Counted from the first letter of the stretch, positions 11,307 through 22,659 are shown. The stretch: DNA of 64,000 nucleotides from Mesostigma viride (GCA_009746045.1 RPFO01000015.1:2140998-2204997); one strand, 5' to 3'. Translations and numbers: made by a program. Notes: generated by a model from the sequence alone, not told the origin.

Positions 11307-11698
11307 GTGCAAAGAATCGGCTTGCTGATTGAGCCATATATATAATGCTTTTCACAACGTTTTCACACTGGACGTATCCTTTTTTATTTTTAGATGATAC
11401 TCCGCACAAAGCCGGACCCCTTCAATATAATAAAACCCACATCACTCATAAATTTAAGGATTGTTGTTGTAGTCCGGGACTTGAGTTGTCAGTTGAGTTG
11501 CGTTGAGTTTAGCACGGTGAAAAATGGGTTTTGGACAAGGGGGGCTTGAGGGGGGTACTAAAAAACAAGAAAATTTACACGACGCTGAATTCGAGTACTG
11601 TAGATCTCGCGAAAACAAGCATGTTTGCCACTGGTCGCAACCCCAGGGGGTCTCTAGGTTAGAAGTTACAGAGCCTCGAAAACCGTTAAGCGGGTAGG
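11307..11698. other. Upstream region of the glycosyltransferase gene
   Basis: This is probably the promoter side of the minus-strand glycosyltransferase gene. Apart from the TATA-like stretch at 11337-11346 I see no defined element. Confidence 0.4.
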
Positions 11699-11834
11699 TA
11701 CAGTCATTCCCGCGTTAAGTTGCGTTTCTTAAGGTTGCGTTCCCGCGTTAAGTTGCGGCGCCAAAGTTTGGGGGGCGACCGCAACTTAAGCATGGAGGCC
11801 ATCGCAACTTAACGCGGTAATGACTCAATTTGTA
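11699..11834. mobile_element. MITE copy 1 (Tc1/mariner-like ends, short form)
   Basis: The left end is TA followed by CAGTCATTCCCGCGTTAAGTT, and the right side carries the inverse AACTTAACGCGGTAATGAC. The core repeats the end motif internally (GCGTTCCCGCGTTAAGTTGCG). It is a short, internally deleted member of the family best seen at 62810-63140. The right terminus is decayed. Confidence 0.75.
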
Positions 11835-12544
11835 GGTGTCAGGCCATTTTTGGCCGCGCAGGAGGCCATTTTTTGCCAAGTCCGGACCCGCTACGTGATT
11901 TTAGGGGGCAAAATACGCAAGCCCCACTGGCGCGCAAATTTCCCCGCCTGCTGGCTTAGGTGAAAAGCGCGAATGCAACCTTACAAATCCAGTTTTGCAG
12001 CCTGCGGGCTGCGGTACATAAGAATCCACGACCATGCATGGTCATCTGTAATTGAGACATCTCAGTTGCCAGAAATTACCACCATTAAAAATTAAATTAA
12101 ATTAAATTAAATTAAATTAAATTGAATTATAACATGTCTCCGTTGGGAGATCATGTAGCACATATTCCAGGCATTTCTAGATCACTAGATATAGCTTAGA
12201 GTTACTAAGGTTAGTTCGATTACGCGGCTTCCTCCACACCACCCATCCGACCTGGAAAACATCATAGTCATGCCGAATGCACCGCAGAAGGGCAAAGACA
12301 AGGTTGTTGAGGCCACAGGCAGGCTCGCTGCCTGTGGCCTCCATCATGCGGCTGTTATTATTGTTTACATGCGGCAGGCCATTGACAGTAAATGAAGCTT
12401 CCCTCACGACTGTTCCCATGTTTTGTCACAGTCAAACGTGAAGCCGGCTGGCAATTAAGTAACCCACCAAAAAAAGAGCCGAAGTCGGAGGGTTAAACAC
12501 ACATTTGTGTTATAAAACGCAGGCACTGCGTGGCTGCCCACGGC
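11835..12544. other. No recognisable gene
   Basis: Contains a short (ATTAA)n stretch at about 12086-12123 and an imperfect inverted pair around AGGCAGGCTCGCTGCCT (12315-12340). No supported ORF. Confidence 0.5.
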
Positions 12545-12779
12545 GTGTTTTGCAGACCGCCTTTCAGTTTGTCCACAATATCTGGCCTGGAAAATGGACT
12601 TAGGCCGGCTTTGACGCTGCAGCTGGATCGGGCTTGACGAGAGCTGTCGAATGCCGTATAGAAGTCTGTCAGAGGAGGAGGTGGTGGGCTGCTAGCCTAA
12701 TTCTACCGTTAAGTTGCGTTCCCGCGTTAAGTTGCGGCGCCAAGTTTTAGGGGGCGATCGCAACTTAGGAATGACTGTA
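12545..12779. mobile_element. MITE copy 2 (left end lost)
   Basis: From about 12560 this copy follows the interior of the 62.8-kb element closely (shared blocks ATATCTGGCC, GACGCTGCAGCTGGATCGGG, GGTGGGCTGCTAGCCTA). It ends in GGAATGACTG followed by TA at 12778-12779. The left inverted repeat is not recognisable. Confidence 0.75.
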
Positions 12780-13300
12780 GGTAGGGTGCCGGGCCGATAT
12801 GGGTTTTTTACAACAAAAGACTTGGATTTTCTGCTAGCTCCCTGTATGGTCGGAATTTTGAAACGGTTTGCCGACAAACTGATACAGTAGCACTTGGCGA
12901 GCTGAACCCAAATCTGCAGTCAAAATTTTGGAAGGTACCATAGAGGGGGGGGGGTTGCCCGCAAGATGGTGCTGCCCCTAGCCACGGAAGTATGCTGCCG
13001 TCTGCCACCACTACAAGGCTTCGGCTATCCAGCGCCGTGCCGTGCCAGTATCGCGTCGCGCCGGCCAACGACCCATTTCAGAAAACCGGGATTTTCCCAT
13101 ACACCAAAATGCTCAGACGGTAGAGCTCGCTGAGACGATCATTTTTTGCTCCCTAGGTCGACCCCTAGAACCCTTTGGACCTCGGAGTTTTGCAAGGTAT
13201 AGCGCCTACGTGCTAGGTAGGTTGGGTCCAAGGGCCAACTTTTGGAAAATTTCATATATGTTGACAATATATGTTCATCAACATATATACTAAAATTTGT
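12780..13300. other. No recognisable gene; small palindrome
   Basis: A palindromic segment TATATGTTGA...TCAACATATA lies at 13254-13288. Otherwise nothing supportable is seen. Confidence 0.5.
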
Positions 13301-14009
13301 AAAACGCACCCTTGGCACAATTTTAGCTAACACTCTTTCGAACGGCTTTCGGCTCCAGCCACTCAGCGGCGCGACTTACAGTCCGCTTGACGAATCAGCT
13401 GCGCGAAATTTCGTTGCGACCAATCACGAAAAGGTCAAACCACGGCATCCATATTATGAGGGTTTTTGTGCGTTACATCCACATGTGCCATTTGGCAGAG
13501 GTCCGTATGCCCAGATTGCGCCAGGAGCCAAACTCTGCGATGTCCTGTGTTTGCAAGCTCCAGATATAACCGTCGCAAACTTTTGGGCTGTTGGACCAAA
13601 TTTTCTGTTGGCGATATCCCGTTACAAACGCGCAGGAAGCTCACACGTGGATTTTCCTCTGCTCCACCGCCTGTAAGCGATTTTCCCCTGCTCTCTGCGG
13701 GGTTGGCGAGGTCACTCATCCCCGCGCGCATCGCGCTCCCGTGCTTGAACTCCGCAAGTAGTTCGCGAGCTCCGTCCACTGCGCGGTTGCGCAATTTGTC
13801 CCTTTGTAGCAATGTACATATTGTGAAACTTCTGGGGAAGCTGGTTGGGTAGACTTCAGGCGCCAAGGCACACTTCAACGTACATCTGCTCGTGAGATAT
13901 AACCGGGGTCGAGCTCGTGAGATACCTAGGCCATGCCTCTTTGTTCGGGTTTTTTTATCACCCTTTTGCCAATCTCCATGAATCTCGTGGTCGAAACACT
14001 AAAGCTAGC
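13301..14009. repeat. Direct repeat copy A (~700 bp)
   Basis: Copy A starts AAAACGCACCCTTGGCACAA and ends CTAAAGCTAGC. It is a diverged but collinear duplicate of 14179-14904. The only ORFs, 120-150 codons on both strands, are not conserved between copies in a coding-like way. The two copies are separated by about 170 bp. Confidence 0.85.
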
Positions 14010-14178
14010 GCGCGCTCCTTGGCGGGGCTAGCGCCACTTGGCACCACTCGACGGAGGTACGTGGTGACTCACATCTCCCTAGCCGGGGCTCCCTGGCCGG
14101 GGACCGGCCACAAAAAGTACAAGCTCTAATTAATGTCGCGGGCGAAGCCCGCAAAACTTGTATATGTTTACAATTCTT

Positions 14179-14904
14179 AAAACGCAGCCTTGGCACAATT
14201 TTAGCTAACACTCTTTCGAACGGCTTTCGGCTCCAGCCACTCAGCAGAGCGCCGGACTTACTGTCCGCTTGACGAATCAGCTGCGCGAAATTGCGTTGCG
14301 ACCAATCACGAAAAGGTCAAACCATGACGGCGTCCATATTATGAGGGTTTTTGTGCGTTACATCCAGATGAGCCATTTGGCAGAGGTCCGTATGCCCAGA
14401 TTGCAGCAGGAGCCAAACTCTGCGATTTCCTGTGTTCGCGAGCTCCAGATATAACCGTCGCAAACTTTTGGGCTGTTGGACCAAACTTTATACTGAGGAA
14501 CCAGTTACAAACGCGTAGGAAGCTCACACGTGGATTTTCCTCTGCTCCACTGCCTGTAAGCGATTTTCCCCTGCTGTCTGCGGGGTTGGCGGGGTCACTC
14601 ATCCCCGCGCGCATCGCGCTCCCGTGCAGGGGTAGCAGTCAATCTGGGGCTTGAACTCCGCAAGTAGTTCGCGAGCTCCGTCCACTGCGCGGTCGCGCGA
14701 TTTGTCCCTTTGTAGCAATGTACATATTGTGAAACTTTTGGAGAATTTGGTTGCGTAGACTTCAGGAGCCAAGGCACACTTCAATGTAAATCTGCTCGTG
14801 AGATACCGGGGTCGAGCCTACCTAGGCCATGCCTCTCTTTCGGGTTTTTTAATCACCCTTTTGCCAATCTCCATGAATCTCGTGGCCGAAGACCTAAAGC
14901 TAGC
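14179..14904. repeat. Direct repeat copy B, cut by the LTR at 14905
   Basis: Second copy of the 13301-14009 unit, with small indels such as an extra block near 14630-14650. It stops exactly at GCTAGC, where the minus-strand LTR begins, while copy A continues GCTAGCGCGCGCTCC. The LTR element therefore inserted into copy B. Confidence 0.8.
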
Positions 14905-15453
14905 TGTTACGACTCAGCCCTCTATCTCCGCCTCTACCTAATCCACGTTTAATACTACCTAAATTAGTGAGGCCACCTCTTAGAGTTAATCCCTGTGCGA
15001 AAGACGAACGTGACGAGCTGGATCTCAATGCATTAACATAAGTACGACTATAATATGCCATAGGCCATTCAACCGAAACCCGTTTATTCCAGGATAGAGG
15101 AAGGAAACATTACTACACTGCCATGACCCTAGCTATATGTGTCAATTCATTAACACACGCCGAGTGCCAACACGAGGGGTAGAACGTGCATAAATGATCA
15201 CCAACGGTCTAGCATGCTCGGGCCGACATGGCCCTCGCCTACAAATGCACAGAAGCACGCTGGTCCACTACATTCTACCCGAAGGATAAGGACCACTACT
15301 AAAGTACGCGGCGCGACGCCAAATGCATCCAATGCACCACGGTACCGGGACAACAGTGTCCACCGGTACGAGCTACACGTAAACCTAGGAACGACTGAGG
15401 CAAAGGACCTAATTTACGTCCGTAACTGTGACAGATTGTTACGCGACGTAACA
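14905..15453 (-). mobile_element. Gypsy-type LTR (3' LTR orientation), 549 bp
   Basis: It is homologous along its length to the plus-strand LTR at 27449-28003. Both start TGTTACGTCGCGTAACA and end CGTAACA, the expected TG...CA ends with a short inverted repeat. Immediately upstream in the minus sense (15454-15465 on the plus strand) is TGGGGGGGGAGG, a typical polypurine tract, so this is a 3' LTR. It contains ATGGCATATTATAGTCG, the conserved start of an ORF also present in the other LTR. No clear target-site duplication was found and the far end of the element was not located. Confidence 0.85.
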
Positions 15454-16452
15454 CCTCCCCCCCACAAAGGTAGGGAGCCCTCTCCCTACGCACAGGGAGG
15501 AAACCAAAGGAGTAGGAATAACCTAACGCACCCAACACAAGTCCAGCACAATCGACAGCTAGACCATCCAAGGCACAAAGCACAAACATGTTAACTCGGT
15601 TCCACCCCGAGTGGTGTAGGGTTCGCCAGCACCAAGCCTGGTGTGAGGTTCCCCTAACTGCCTGGCACTGAGGCCTTGCCGGGAGGGACGGCACTGGGCA
15701 GGACACACAGAGTAAACAATGTTAACGCCAAGGGCCAAGAACGACCAACCAACTGGCCAGGCCATGAGGGCGACTCTATATACCGGAGGGACAACACCCT
15801 CAGGTCGGGCCTAAGGCCCACTATTATCTAGTTGCCATCAGTCTGGAAGGTACCGCGCGAGGCCATCAGAACATCCAAATATGCATGGTAGTGAGCCACA
15901 TCATCAGCATTGTCATGCCTGTCTACCGTGAGGAACACATCGGCCCAAACGCCGTCAGTCAGGAAAGAGGCCCAGGAAGGCCCAGTAGTACCGGTGCTGG
16001 GTGAGGACCACTCTGGCCCCTAGCCCAGTCCAGAAAACCGCAGGCGAAAAGCCGAAGGAAAGGCTCAACAGCCACCAAGCAGAGGGCCCGAAGGAGCAGG
16101 CGGTGATACCGAATCCGGTTACGCAGACCGGCCGTAGGAAAGAACAGGTCCAACAGCAGCTCAACGTTGGCCGGCCACAAACGGATGTGACGGATCTCGC
16201 GAGCCCGCCACCGGCGTGCACACTGACGCGACCCAAAGGTCTCCAAGTACTCACTAGCCCTCGGAGGAGGGTGGCCGCGGGCGTCCAAACCCTGCCCAGG
16301 AAGGGGCACTGGACGGCGGGCATCCCACTCTAGGGCGGGCTGTAGGTGCACCGCAGCATATGTCGCACCGGGCGCGACAGGATACTCTACCGTGAGGGCA
16401 GTTAGATGAGATGCTTAGGCTGACACACGGATTTCCGACCTGCGCGCCGCGT
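15454..16452 (-). other. Possible 3' internal part of the minus-strand LTR element
   Basis: The polypurine tract (15454-15465) opens this stretch. Beyond it lie GC-rich overlapping ORFs of 120-135 codons (for example 15955-16351) without recognisable integrase, chromodomain or envelope features. I cannot say where the element ends. Confidence 0.35.
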
Positions 16453-17055
16453 ATTATGACACTTGAGCTCCCAAGAAAACCAGCATTTGATTGAAAACAA
16501 TGAGTAGAGCCCCTGCCAAAGGCAGGTTTAAGTAGTCATCTCGTCTCCCTCGCATGCAGGAGCAAGAGCCCCCCAAGGGTGGGATGGGTGGGAAGAAACA
16601 ATTACGGGTCACAACCCGCCGACCATGCTTATCAAGCCTACCGTCAAAATGGAAAACGGCAAAACCAGAAATATCCTAACGCTGACAATTTAATAATTCA
16701 GCCAGCCAGCTCATCTGTCACACGTCTGAGCTGTCAGGCCATGTGTACTCTTCGAATGCAACCCTGAACACACTACCCAACCAAGCAGCACACCAATCAA
16801 TTGGTGAGTGCTGGTTACATCAGATTTTATTACAGCTTTTTGACGCAACTTCCGTCAGCATTCAACACATGGCCGGCCGTTCAAACAAACGGCGCCTGAC
16901 TTACAAAAGGCAAAGCTAGTTGCCAGTAGGATTCCCCGGTAAACAACAAGCCGTCCCCATTCGTCTAACAAGCCTTTCTGCATGTACAGCCACAAGGTTG
17001 TGGCGGCCCTTTCTTTCCCGCATGCTGTTTAATAAACTATTTTCAGAGAAATCCG
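16453..17055. repeat. Tandem duplication, unit 1 (internally deleted, 603 bp)
   Basis: It starts ATTATGACACTTGAGCTCCC and ends AGAGAAATCCG. The first ~125 bp equals 17056-17180, and the last ~465 bp (from GAAACAATTACGGGTCAC) equals 18132-18596. The ~950 bp that separate those blocks in unit 2 are missing here and replaced by about 14 bp. Confidence 0.9.
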
Positions 17056-18596
17056 ATTATGACACTTGAGCTCCCAAGAAAACCAGCATTTGATTGAAAA
17101 CAATGAGTAGAGCCCCTGCCAAAGGCAGGTTTAAGTAGTCATCTCGTCTCCCTCGCATGCAGGAGCAAGAGCCCCCCGATCCACCCCAGTCCCTGGCGCC
17201 ATTACCCTCCTCCCCCGCACTGTCGCCGCTCAGGAAACAAAACTTGATAGGATCACTGTTGCCCCAATAACAGTGAACAAAGAAAAGGAGAAGACCCCCC
17301 CCCTCTTCCGAGCAGCCTCGAGGGTAGCCGCTTCCATAAAAGACCACAAAGTGGGGCGTGTCGCAACATCTCCTTCATGGCGACTCAGCCCGCACAAGGC
17401 TATAATAACCCCCTAAGGGGCCCGACAATAAAAGGTTAGCGAATCCGCGGAGCCGCCTCAGCAAAATATTATTCCGGATAAAAACCCAGAAAATTCGCAT
17501 TCCGACGCCACCAGGGTTTGAACCGCTACCTGCCGGGTGCTGAGCAGGGAGAGACGACAAGGCCAGACACTGCCACTGTCAGCCGAGACGCCTTTCCGAT
17601 ACTCGGTTCCTTTTGTGGGAATTTTGCAAATATATTTTCTTCCGGAACGCAAGAAATTAGCCGGCCGCGCGTCACCCTTATATCCCTCGCTGGCCCATAA
17701 CAAAAAAGGGCCGCGCACCAAGCCGAAGGCAGCGCCATGCAGCGCCCTAGGCGGTGGGCCGCTGACTGACTACCAGCGCAGTCTCATGGAATCCAAATTA
17801 ATCTATTGACCTTCGCACAGTTTCCGCATCAGCTGCGGACTTCTTAGTCGACATGATTGGCTCCGCTGCTGGAATATTTACCAGCAGCCGGGGCGGGGCG
17901 CCCAGCCCACTTTCTATGACCACCGAGACGCTGCCCAGCAAGGTGCCAACCAGAACCACTTGGCACATTGGTAACGCGAAATTTCCGTTCCGTTCAAACC
18001 GCCCCTACCTGCCGTGAAGTCGCAAAGCCCGCGACTTCATAGCAGGCAAGGACGGGGTCTTTGCCTAATTTTCTTTAGCCCCGCCACCATAGCAGCGAGG
18101 CCGCGCATACTGCTTCAGTGAGCACATTCAAAGAAACAATTACGGGTCACAACCCGCCGACCATGCTTATCAAGCCTACCGTCAAAATGGAAAACGGCAA
18201 AACCAGAAATATCCTAACGCTGACAATTTAATAATTCAGCCAGCCAGCTCATCTGTCACACGTCTGAGCTGTCAGGCCATGTGTACTCTTCGAATGCAAC
18301 CCTGAACACACTACCCAACCAAGCAGCACACCAATCAATTGGTGAGTGCTGGTTACATCAGATTTTATTACAGCTTTTTGACGCAACTTCCGTCAGCATT
18401 CAACACATGGCCGGCCGTTCAAACAAACGGCGCCTGACTTACAAAAGGCAAAGCTAGTTGCCAGTAGGATTCCCCGGTAAACAACAAGCCGTCCCCATTC
18501 GTCTAACAAGCCTTTCTGCATGTACAGCCACAAGGTTGTGGCGGCCCTTTCTTTCCCGCATGCTGTTTAATAAACTATTTTCAGAGAAATCCGATT
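17056..18596. repeat. Tandem duplication, unit 2 (full, 1541 bp)
   Basis: The same two end blocks as unit 1 enclose a unique 950-bp middle (17179-18130). The middle has only short ORFs (60-96 codons) that I do not recognise. The end blocks match unit 1 almost base for base, implying a recent duplication. This could be a non-autonomous element in tandem or a segmental duplication with a later deletion. Confidence 0.9.
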
Positions 18597-18971
18597 GCCT
18601 ACGGCGGCTGAGCGGGACACCTCAGTACTGTACGGCAGGTCGTACGGTCCTGAGGTGTCATGTGGACTGATGTGCAGTTAGTGCCAGACTGTGCCTACTA
18701 GACTCTAGCTCGACCCGCCAGATCCGGGTTATCCGGGTCTGACGGGCCGAGTGTAGTTGATGCTAGTGACGTGGTCGCATGGTGGCATTGCAGTGTATAC
18801 AGTTGTCCACTGGTAGACGCTGCAGTCAGCGCTGCCATATAGGCATGTAGGCGTAGCACTGGGGAGTGCCACAGCACCGAGTTGCACACGCAGACATGTC
18901 ACGGACGCGAGCTATGTCATCCGGGCGCCCATTATGCACAAGACCAGTGACGTGCGCAAGGAATTTGTTTT

Positions 18972-21750
18972 CTACGCATTTTCGACAAAGGCTAGTGACC
19001 GGGGGGGGGACACTAGCACAGCCACCGCCCATGCCCATGCCCATGCCACCGCCCATGCCCATGCCCATGCCACCGCCCATGCCCATGCTAGTGCCGCCCA
19101 TGGAAGCGCCGCCCATACCACCGTCCATGCCCATGCCAACGCCGCCCGTGCCAGCGCCACCCATGGCAGCGCCGCCCATGCCAGCGCCACCCATGCCACT
19201 GCATGATGCCAGCGCCGCCCATGCCAGCACCACCCATGCCAGCGCCACCCATGCCAGCGCCGCCCATGCCAGCGCCACCCATGCCAGCGCCACCCATGCC
19301 AGCGCCACCCATGCCACTGCATGATGCCAGCGCCGCCCATGCCAGCACCACCCATGCCAGCGCCACCCATGCCTGCGCCGCCCATGCCACCGCCCATGCC
19401 TGTGGTGCATCCCTTGCCAGTGCCGTCTGTGTCACTGCTGGTGCCCATCCCATCGGCAACCATGTCTGCCGTGCCCATGTCCTTGTCGTTCCTGTGCTCG
19501 ACCTTGGGGGCACTTGCACTCTTCAAGGCTAATGCCGCCACAACTTGCTGGGCGACTTGCTGGGCTTGGTCTTTAAAAGCTACAGATAGATTCTCAAGCG
19601 CGTCCAGAACCTTGCTGGTAACCATGTCCTCACATGGCCCGGCATGATTTCTCTGAACCGGGTGAACTTCCACTTTGGGTTTCTTTGGCGCGGGCTTGAC
19701 TTCTGGCACATCCTTTGGCACATTTGTGAGGTCTGCTAAGGCTGCCCTGGTTGATCTCTTGGAGGGAGTCTTCCCGCTAGACGTGGGCGAGGGCCCCGCC
19801 AGCTGTGCAGTCTTCCGGGTCGACGTGGGCGTGGGCGGTGCCATCTTTTCAGGCAACAAGCTCGCCGTGGGCGAGGCCTTCCCGAAACGCGCCGACCCGC
19901 GCCTGGGTTGCTTGTCCTCCTCCTCGTCGTAAGGAAATGGAAGAAAGTCGGATCCCACCCGGCAGTAGGTCGCTGGGTACGTGGCGAAGGCATCCACCTG
20001 CAGTGGTGCCAAAAGTGGCGTTGCCACCGCCATCGTGGCCTGCCAGGATGGCCCACGCAAGGTGTACGGGGAACCATTAGGCTCCATGAGTTGGTTGAAC
20101 GGTTTGCCGATTGGCAATTTGGAAAACACTACCTGAGCAGAGCCATCGATGATAGGCTTATCGCTCCTGCGGACTCTGATGTTCATGGCAAGGGCAAGAA
20201 CAGTTTTTGCCATAAAGGCGCCCTTGCTTGGAATCACCAAGATTGCCACGAAGGTTGCGTGGGGCTTGCTCGTTGAAAAGATGCAGCCCGGCTGCAAGGT
20301 CGGCGTTGACCCGGATGGAAGCGGCGGCTGGTTGATATTAGCCGAACGCCGTGCATTCCCCATCCCACTGCCGTGACTGCTGTGGCTACTATCCTTGCCT
20401 TCCGTGCCACCGTCGCCCCCGCTGTCCCCCCCGCCGCCCTCCCCGCCGTCGCCCCCCCCGCCATCGCCCCCGCCGTCGCCCCCGCCGTCGCCCCCGCCGT
20501 CGCCCCCCCCTCGCCCCCGCCGTCGCCCCGCCCTCCCCCCGCCGTCACCCCCGCCGTCGCCCGCCCGCCCGGCCCGGCCGTCCCCCCGCCGTCGCCGCGG
20601 CCCCCCCCCCGCTGTCGCCCCGCCGTCGCCGCGGCCCCCCCCCCGCTGTCGCCCCCGCCGTCGCCCCCGCCGTCGCCCCGCCCTCCCCCCGCCGTCACCC
20701 ACGCCGTCGCCCCCGCTGCCGCGCCCACCGCCGCCCCCACCATCGCCATCGCCGTCGCCCCCGCCGTCGGTGTCGCTATCGCCATCGCCATCGCCATCGC
20801 CATCGCCATCGCCATCGCCATCGCCATCGCCATCGCCATCGCCATCGCCGTCGCCGTCGCTATAACCATGGCGATGGCGATCAGCTGGCGCCCCCCCAGC
20901 GCCCTCCTGCGTAAACATGTCGCGAAGCAGCAGCAAAATATACCATCCATGAGGTGTTGTTAAACCACCAACCCTAATTTTGAGGGGGTTTATACAAACG
21001 CCGGACAACCCATGACACCCTAACTCCTTTTAGTAATGCAACGACAAGAACTGTGCCTGGCAAGCCAAAAAAAAAGGCGGCGGGCGTAGCTTTGCCTTTG
21101 CCGTTTTCCAGCGCCCCCCGCGAGGGGAAATTTTTTTTTTTGGCTTGCCAGGCGCTGTAGCGTTTCTCATACAGATTTCTCAAAACAGGGCAGCAATAAG
21201 ATGATTTGCATCCCCAAGGAGGAAGGGAAGAACAAGAGCATGTCATACAGTATTCCGTCCGCTTACCGACCTGCTTTTTGCCCGTGGCATCCATCACGTG
21301 CTTGCCGGTTCTGCACGTCTTGCCTAACAAGTAGGCGTCTACATCGTCCAGGCCATCCCCTTCTAGTCTGGCCTGCTCGCCGGCTAGGAGGGCCATGTCC
21401 TCAGCTTCCTCTTTGTCATCGTCTTTATCCTCATCACAGGCGGCTTTAGTGGGGCCCGCCGGCTGTGGCTTGTCCTGTTTTTTAGTCTCGCCCCCCTGTT
21501 GGCATTTCGTGCAGATCCTCACTTGGCCATACCCCTCTTCTCCCTGGCCGATGCCACAAATCCCGTGCATCCACACACCGCATGTGCACTTATGGGCAGC
21601 TCCTGTCAACCGAGGACAACCCCCACATAATTGCAGGGGAATGTCCTCCATGGAAACTAGCGTCCGCGATGTCTGTCGTGTGTGCGTCCGCGATGTCTGT
21701 CGTGTGTGCGTCCGCGATGTCTGTCGTGTGTGCGCCTGTGCAGTGCCCAT
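18972..21750 (-). CDS. Unrecognised repeat-rich protein with N-terminal Cys/His cluster (two frames)
   Basis: Two minus-strand frames overlap. The first (21750-20974) has tandem HTRQTSRT repeats and then a Cys/His cluster, C-x2-C...H-x-C-x-CGVWMHGICG...C-x2-C (~35-85), resembling a PHD/RING-like zinc site, then an acidic patch. The second (21008-18972) opens with a (GD)n tract encoded by CGCCAT hexamers (20775-20862), a G/R-rich low-complexity stretch, an unrecognised globular region of ~200 residues around YCRVGSDFLPFPYDEEED, a Lys/Pro/Ser-rich linker, a predicted short helix (LENLSVAFKDQAQQVAQQVV) and a Met-Gly array (GMGGA)n. A frame change near 21000 means an intron, a frameshift or two separate genes. 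Starts are uncertain. It may be a transposon-borne ORF; I assign no function. Confidence 0.4.
19018..19400. repeat. 15/18-bp tandem repeats (CCCATGCCAGCGCCA)
   Basis: Units CCCATGCCCATGCCACCG (18 bp, 19027-19085) pass into CCCATGCCAGCGCCA/GCC (15 bp, to 19400). The block is punctuated by two copies of CACTGCATGATGCC that change the reading frame. On the minus strand it encodes GMGGA repeats. Confidence 0.9.
20420..20865. repeat. GC-rich triplet/hexamer repeats (CCGTCGCCC, CGCCAT)
   Basis: CCGTCGCCC-like 9-mers from about 20420 give way to pure CGCCAT hexamers at 20775-20862. All lie within the minus-strand ORF at 18972-21008, where the hexamers read Gly-Asp. Confidence 0.9.
21054..21152. repeat. 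Foldback element, ~98 bp
   Basis: The ends GCCTGGCAAGCC-A9 and T10-GGCTTGCCAGGC are inverted copies, giving a stem of about 20 bp around a 55-base loop. It lies inside the minus-strand Cys/His ORF, near where that ORF loses recognisable content. It is compatible with a tiny MITE insertion. Confidence 0.8.
21661..21735. repeat. 24-bp tandem repeat, three copies
   Basis: GTCCGCGATGTCTGTCGTGT recurs three times with period 24. On the minus strand it encodes HTRQTSRT, the N-terminal repeats of the Cys/His ORF. Confidence 0.9.
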
Positions 21751-21975
21751 TGCTGTCTATAGCCGTGTCGAAATTTAAATGACGCGCGCGTCTCTGGCTG
21801 TGTGCGCCTGGTAGCCGGGAGGGCTGGCAGACACGGTGCAGTGGCGCCGCGCTGCGTACTTTATGGCTTGGGCCAACGCTAGCCGTGGCTATAGCCAGGT
21901 CGTAGCCCAGCCATTTTCTGTAAATGTCCAAGTCCAGGTCGATCATCTATGCTACAGAGAGGCTACCGGTATGCG

Positions 21976-22480
21976 CTATAGCCAGGCTACCGACCAGGCT
22001 ATAGCCTGCAGCCTCTTGCCCAAGCCATTTTCCCTGGTTATTGTACGGTGCTGAGCTACGATTGGGCTACGAACGGTTATAAAAGAGGTGCTTAGCTACG
22101 ATTGGGCTACGAACGGTTACAAAGTTCAGGTCTCTAGTGTAACCGTTCGTAGCCCAATCATAGCTCAGCACCTCTTTTGTAACCGTTCGTAGCCGGGCTA
22201 TAGCCAGGCTACCGACCAGGCTAAAGCCTGCTCTTGCCCAAGCCATTTTCCCTGGTTATTGTACGGTGCTGAGCTATGATTGGGCTACGAACGGTTACAC
22301 TAGAGACCTGAACTTTGTAACCGTTCGGTAGCCCAATCGTAGCTAAGCACCTCTTTTGTAACCGTTCGTAGCCCAATCATAGCTCAGCACCGTACAATAA
22401 CCAGGGAAAATGGCTTGGGCAAGAGCAGGGTATAGCCTGGTCGGTAGCCTGGCTATAGCCCGGCTACAGAATGGGCTACG
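21976..22480. repeat. ~500-bp nested palindrome / foldback element
   Basis: The block TTGCCCAAGCCATTTTCCC plus TGGTTATTGTACGGTGCTGAG and GATTGGGCTACGAACGGTTA occurs directly at about 22016-22078 and 22232-22297. It occurs again in inverted form at about 22364-22428. The inner block around AAGTTCAGGTCTCTAGTG (22123-22142) has its inverse at 22301-22320. The outer arms carry GCTATAGCC/GGCTAC motifs that are themselves palindromic. The whole could extrude as a large cruciform. No ORF is present. Confidence 0.85.
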
Positions 22481-22616
22481 AGCCTGCGACCTGGCGGCTG
22501 GCTACGACCTTCATAGCCGGGGAACCCGGCCTCAGCAGCCTGCACGCGGCACAGCCGATCCAGATCAAGGAGACAGCCAGCGCAGGCCAGAAAGGATTCG
22601 TCGCCACCATGAGCAA

Positions 22617-22655
22617 GGGCACGCCGCGGTTGCCGCCTTGCAACCGCGGCGTGCT
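22617..22655. repeat. Perfect 15-bp hairpin
   Basis: CACGCCGCGGTTGC and GCAACCGCGGCGTG pair across a short CGCCTT loop. The hairpin is GC-rich and lies about 140 bp beyond the nested palindrome. The CTRR ending expected of a Helitron 3' terminus is not seen. Confidence 0.8.
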
Positions 22656-22659
22656 CAGT

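Noticed and set aside
17500-17592. tRNA gene or tRNA-derived SINE on the minus strand
   Set aside because: GGTTCAAACCC (17514-17524) resembles a B box, but the flanking bases do not form a T stem and the A-box-like TGGCAGTGTCTGG departs from consensus.
22617-22655. Hairpin as a Helitron 3' end or bacterial terminator
   Set aside because: No CTRR follows, no T run follows, and no Helitron 5' end or Rep/helicase ORF is nearby.
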